DNA of 64,000 bases, taken from NCBI GenBank assembly GCA_030544235.1, contig CM060478.1, positions 20,069,727 through 20,133,726 on the forward strand. Reading direction: 5' to 3'. This document shows, piece after piece, positions 59,501-64,000 of this stretch; positions within the stretch are counted from its first letter, which is position 1, and every line of letters starts with the position of its first letter. The DNA comes from Lepturacanthus savala. Its lineage: Eukaryota; Chordata; Actinopteri; Scombriformes; Trichiuridae. The position numbers and the translations under genes are program-made. Under the pieces are notes generated by a model. It worked only from the letters and a program-made list of their open reading frames with translations, had not been told where the DNA came from and ran no database searches.

Positions 59501-62500
59501 AATTTACCTCCCTTAAAACAGGAATTTGATGAATTGCTTGTTAAGTATGTTGCTGCTAAAAAAGAACCCGAATTTTGAGTGATAATAAAATTGGTCTTTT
59601 GATATTATTTCAAGATTTTACTCTATGTGCTGTGCATCTTTCCAAGTCAAGCTAACTGCACTGGCAAGCAAATCAGCTTGTTTTAAGCACAAGCATGCAT
59701 AAATCTAAAAAGTTTGATCTTTTACAGGGGAGCTTTTTCAGCTACAGAAGCTATGAAGCATTGCCCTACAATGTAGTTTGTTTGATTATTATCTTATAAT
59801 TCATTTAATGTATTGTTCACATGATTATCCTCACAGATAGCCTTCGGCTCATAAACAGGGCTTAGAACAAGAAGGATGCTATATTTAAGCACACCAAAAA
59901 CAACACAACAACATGCCACTCACATACCCTTAGGTCAATAACACCACATGGGGAATCAAAGACCTACTTGTTTGCCTGCAAACATCAGTCTCACTTTCAG
60001 CCATTAGCAAATCAGATCAAATCAGATCAAGCCATTAAAAGGCTTTCAGTCACACCTCGAGGAGCATTTCAAAGCCGAGGAAGCATCATGTTTGACAAAA
60101 CCCATTTGTATTTATCCAAATAAACCAAAGTCTTGAGTAAGCAAGCCATCTGCTCTTTGCTGTCCATCAGACTATGATAATACTGTTGCTGCTGTGAGCA
60201 GGAATGCTTCACAGTGGCATTAGCATGTTCTTATCTTCTCTATTACAGTAATAATGGATAAGAAAGGCATTACCCCATCAACAGGTACATTATGAAACAC
60301 ATTAATAGGTGTTGGAAGAGTGAGGAGGCAGAGGGGAAACTGCAAATGCCAACTACTGCGCCATCTAAAACATGCAAATGACATATGGAAGAATGATGGT
60401 AACAGGAGGAAACAAATATGCAGTGTGTGCAAGAACATCAAGTGTGGAACAGCAAGACGTTCCAAGAAACAGATGTTTCATTTGATTGATGACCCAGTGG
60501 AGCTTGATGCAGAGACAGGGAATACAGTTGAAAGCAAGGCTAATCAAGCACCAAGCTACAGATGTTGTTAAATAGCCAATCATTAGTTTGCAGAATCTGC
60601 CTCACAGCATGTAGAAATGCATTTTTTAGATGGGGTGGAGTAATTGCCTAAACTGCAGGCAGTGTTGTCACCTGGGCATCTGTTCCTTATGTTTTATGAT
60701 CCTTACCTGCTGTCTGGTGTCTGCTCTCCACCTGAGACCCACAGTAAACGTACCTATGAGAATTGAAGGGTTGCATGAATAGAGTAAAATGAAATGTAAA
60801 TTGCAAATGCGATGGGACAATAAAAATTTTTAAAAAAAGCAAGGGTAAGCATTGGGAAAGAAAGAAACAGAAGGCTGAATGATAGAGAAGAGCAGTTTAT
60901 TTGAAATTCCATGATGGATTGTAAATCTGGATGGGTTGTAAATTTATGGTATTTGGCTCCACTTTTGCTCTCATTACGTACTTGGTCTTATTATGTAATT
61001 CTGAATTCCTGCTGTTTAACATACTCCGGTCACTCTGTTAAGTGTGCAGCAGTTTTTCTTAGATTAATCTTCGATGCAGACAGAAGTCATAAAACAGACC
61101 CAATTTCCCTCTCTTCACGCAAAACTGTCACAGCAGCCGCTAGAAACTAGAGTTAGGGAAAGAGGGGCATGAACAGATGAAAATTATTAAGATAAGAAAA
61201 AGAAACAATGATATATATAATTCTGTATAATTATTCCAACAAAAATATTTCAGTATACAGAGTAGCTGACTGTACAGCTTAGTTGCACAACATAAATAAA
61301 CTTAATTAATTAAGGTAAATATGTAATAAGAAAGAATTAAAAGTGAAAAATAATCACATTTTCTCATATTCTTGTTTTTTGACAATGTCTACCTTACTTT
61401 ACCTCTCCATGCTCTATGGGATAAAATTAGGGTCAAATGTGTTGTAAAAACATGGCTTAAAATACAGTAAAAAGTCAATTCATGAAAATCAAAACACTGA
61501 TGCATGCTCAAAAGGGATTGATAATGGAACCATCCATTTAATCCCATGCTGCGTTTACATTTAATTAAAAAATTGCTTCCTGTTCCTTCAGTGGACACGC
61601 CGCGAGCATTTGGAAGCATCACCATTGGCTATTTAGGACGATGCGTCAAATGTGTGACACAAGCACTAGATTTGATTGGCAGCTGTAAAGATACAATTGA
61701 GTTCCATGTGAACCATTTCACCCACAATCAAATAGATGTGTAACTGCAGACCATTTGTGCAAATCTTCTTTATGCACTCACACAATGTGAACAATGTGTA
61801 ATGCTCTGCAAATTAAAAAATTAAATCCATTTCAAATATTTCAAAGTTTCGATATTTTAATTTTTTTTTACACATTAACATATTTTAATGTATTCATATA
61901 AAATATTTTCACATATTCAGATATGATAATACACAGCCACACTACATTTGACCCTGATTTGTGCACATGCTCAACCACCTTCTTTCTTTCTCTTTTATGA
62001 ATGAGCGATGGCAAGCAGCCAAAGGTGACCTTGTGATAGTGGTCTCAGACTGTTGCTGTGGCAACTCAGAAACATATAGTAACCTCAGCGAGACTCAGGA
62101 TTCATGGCATCTATTCAACAACCTTGTCAGCATGAGCTCAATAACTCCCCCCATTTATCTGCAGGGTAATTTTATTTTTAATGAGTGGTGCAGTGGTGCA
62201 CAGGTGCAGCGTCTGACTAACTTTGTTTGTGTATAATCAGGGCATTGCAGTATTTCTCTGCTAATATTAGTAAGGACCCGCCTTTTAATCAAACTAATAA
62301 GCACATTGTTTCATTTCAGTCAGGCACAGATTGTTGTTATTGTAAAGCTGCTGTGACTTTATGCAGTATTTTCCATTCACATTTGGCAAAGTGTTATTCT
62401 GACCTGTAAATGTGTGCTGATGGCTGTAGTTGGGTGTTGCCATGGTGTAGGTGTAAGATTTCATGTGTATAAAAGGTAAACATCAGTCATTTACAGATTT

Positions 62501-63898
62501 TGAGCAGAAGAAAGACAATATCTCTGGCAAGCTCTGTAATACTTGAATAAAACATTTCCATCTATTATGCAGGCTGCATTGAAGACTTGCAACATTTCCA
62601 AAATAATGACCTAAAAGCATTCCTTTAATCTCTGCATATTCCCGCCTCAGTAAAGACTCAGTCATACGTGTATTCAGTATTAACATAATCCATAGCAAAT
62701 GCATGCAGTGTGATATTCAGGTTCTTTGTATTGATCGTTAGGTCTATTTTAACCTGGATATCATGTAACAGTTTATAGATTACATTGCAGTCTTTCAGTA
62801 AACCCTGTCATATGTATATGTAAAGATGGAGCTGTATTAAAATTATTCTACATCAGCAATATCATTGATTGATTATAATAAAAGGTTTGTGGTGATCGTA
62901 ATAGCTCTACCATGGAAGTGCAAACTGCTATTGTCTAACAAAGGCCATTATCGTGTGAATGCCTTTAGTCAGCGATTTTCCTCTGCATTTACTGGTAAAT
63001 TAGTCCTCAGTATGTCTATGTGGGGATAAGGAACCCGTGTATTCATCCTTCATGTGTTTTTGTATGCTCTTATTGGGTAAGAAAGTCACATAGAAACACA
63101 CATCTGTCTTCATAGATGTAGAGCTTATATAAGAAGTTAATCAAATTAAGGCTGTTTGAAAGGTGTTTGAGTTAATTAAGTACTGAGATTTCTCCTGCTC
63201 ACTATAAACTAGGTCACCACTGGGGAGAAGCTGAATCATTTCAACATGTCACCTTTGTATATGTGTATCAATAGAAAAAAATGCCCTGGAAGTTCAATTC
63301 TATGAGAAAATATGAACTGAATGCTTGGCTTGTACTGTGCCCTACCCTTATCCTCAAAGGATGGCATGAAGAACATTGTGTTTTTGGATTTGCTCCATAT
63401 GCAAATGCACCAGCCTGTCTAGGAGAGATCTGTGATTCATTTGTGGCAACAGGATTTCAATGTGCTTTAATGCAGCTGGACTGTTAACTTTTGAGTACTT
63501 TTGTTATCTTAGTATTGATCGTATTAAAATGGAACATCACAGGTCTTAGTTATCGACCGTAAATCTGATATGAATGTTGTTGTTTCTGCGTAGACCACTG
63601 TTGTTTTTTTTGAGAGGAGACAAAACGTGAAATATTGTCTCTCAACCTCCACCACAGGTTCTGCCTCATTCATGGAACAGAAGACTGCAGTTCAGGGGAA
63701 AATAAAATCAACCAACTGCAAAGACTGTTTTATCTATTAGAGCTGTCATGCTTTATAGCCACAGGTTCCATCCAGGCTGCTCTCACACTGCCTCGAGCTG
63801 CCAGACTTGTGCTGGGTTGCTCACCTATTTTGGTGCTGCATGTTTTAAAATATAATAATCCTCAGCTACTGGGTTTAGAAGCTTTCATAAAGTGTATC

Positions 63899-63903
<5 letters not shown>

Positions 63904-63941
<38 letters not shown>
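63904..63941. repeat. (TG)n microsatellite
   Basis: A pure TG array; the Val-Cys frame across it is a repeat translation. Confidence 0.97.
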
Positions 63942-63944
<3 letters not shown>

Positions 63945-64000
63945 TGCATGATCATGCATGCATGGCATATGCAGGGCATATGCTTTTCTTGTAATCTGAG

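Larger units (their letters stand above)
58532..64000 (+). other. rgs7: rgs7 intron 2, right end of window
   Basis: No exon was recognised up to the right edge. It contains a tRNA-like segment at 59413-59500 (listed separately), AT-rich patches near 61845-61915 and a TG array at 63904-63941. Confidence 0.5.

Overview
This is vertebrate nuclear DNA, almost certainly from a teleost fish. It is AT-rich and gene-sparse, carries very long AT, CA and CT microsatellites, and is littered with broken retrotransposons of fish type. The real protein-coding exons all have clean GT/AG splice sites and code for well known vertebrate proteins. Only about 0.75 kb of the 64 kb is coding sequence that I can support. 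Nearly all other open frames are chance frames, simple repeats or transposon debris.

Layout. (1) 1-28 kb, minus strand: the 5' part of bicc1 (Bicaudal-C homologue, an RNA-binding KH/SAM protein). Coding exon 1 is at 27746-27938 and a 47-nt exon 2 is at 6620-6666. They are separated by a 21-kb intron, and the second intron runs off the left edge. (2) 28-31 kb: intergenic, holding a degraded LINE. (3) 31.1-33.8 kb, minus strand: a complete seven-exon gene for a 147-residue UBE2D-family ubiquitin-conjugating enzyme, best named ube2d1 from its residues and from its position next to bicc1. (4) 34-39 kb: intergenic, with a teleost dispersed repeat and three huge AT arrays. (5) 39 kb to the right edge, plus strand: the start of rgs7 (regulator of G-protein signalling 7). 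It has a 5' UTR exon ending at 39235 and a first coding exon at 40210-40329, followed by an intron of more than 23 kb that fills the rest of the window.

The three genes are not an operon and share no obvious pathway. UBE2D1 and BICC1 are close neighbours on human chromosome 10q21 (from memory), so that pair looks like conserved synteny; rgs7 beside them is a different arrangement. The most notable points are a one-base frame disruption in the first coding exon of rgs7 (one G too many in a G run), an unusually diverged UBE2D1 sequence, a TG repeat fused to the splice donor of the tiny bicc1 exon 2, a probable ZNF143/Staf-type promoter element upstream of ube2d1, and repeat-family copies whose microsatellites expanded in place. 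I found no previously undescribed system, CRISPR array, operon or intact mobile element.
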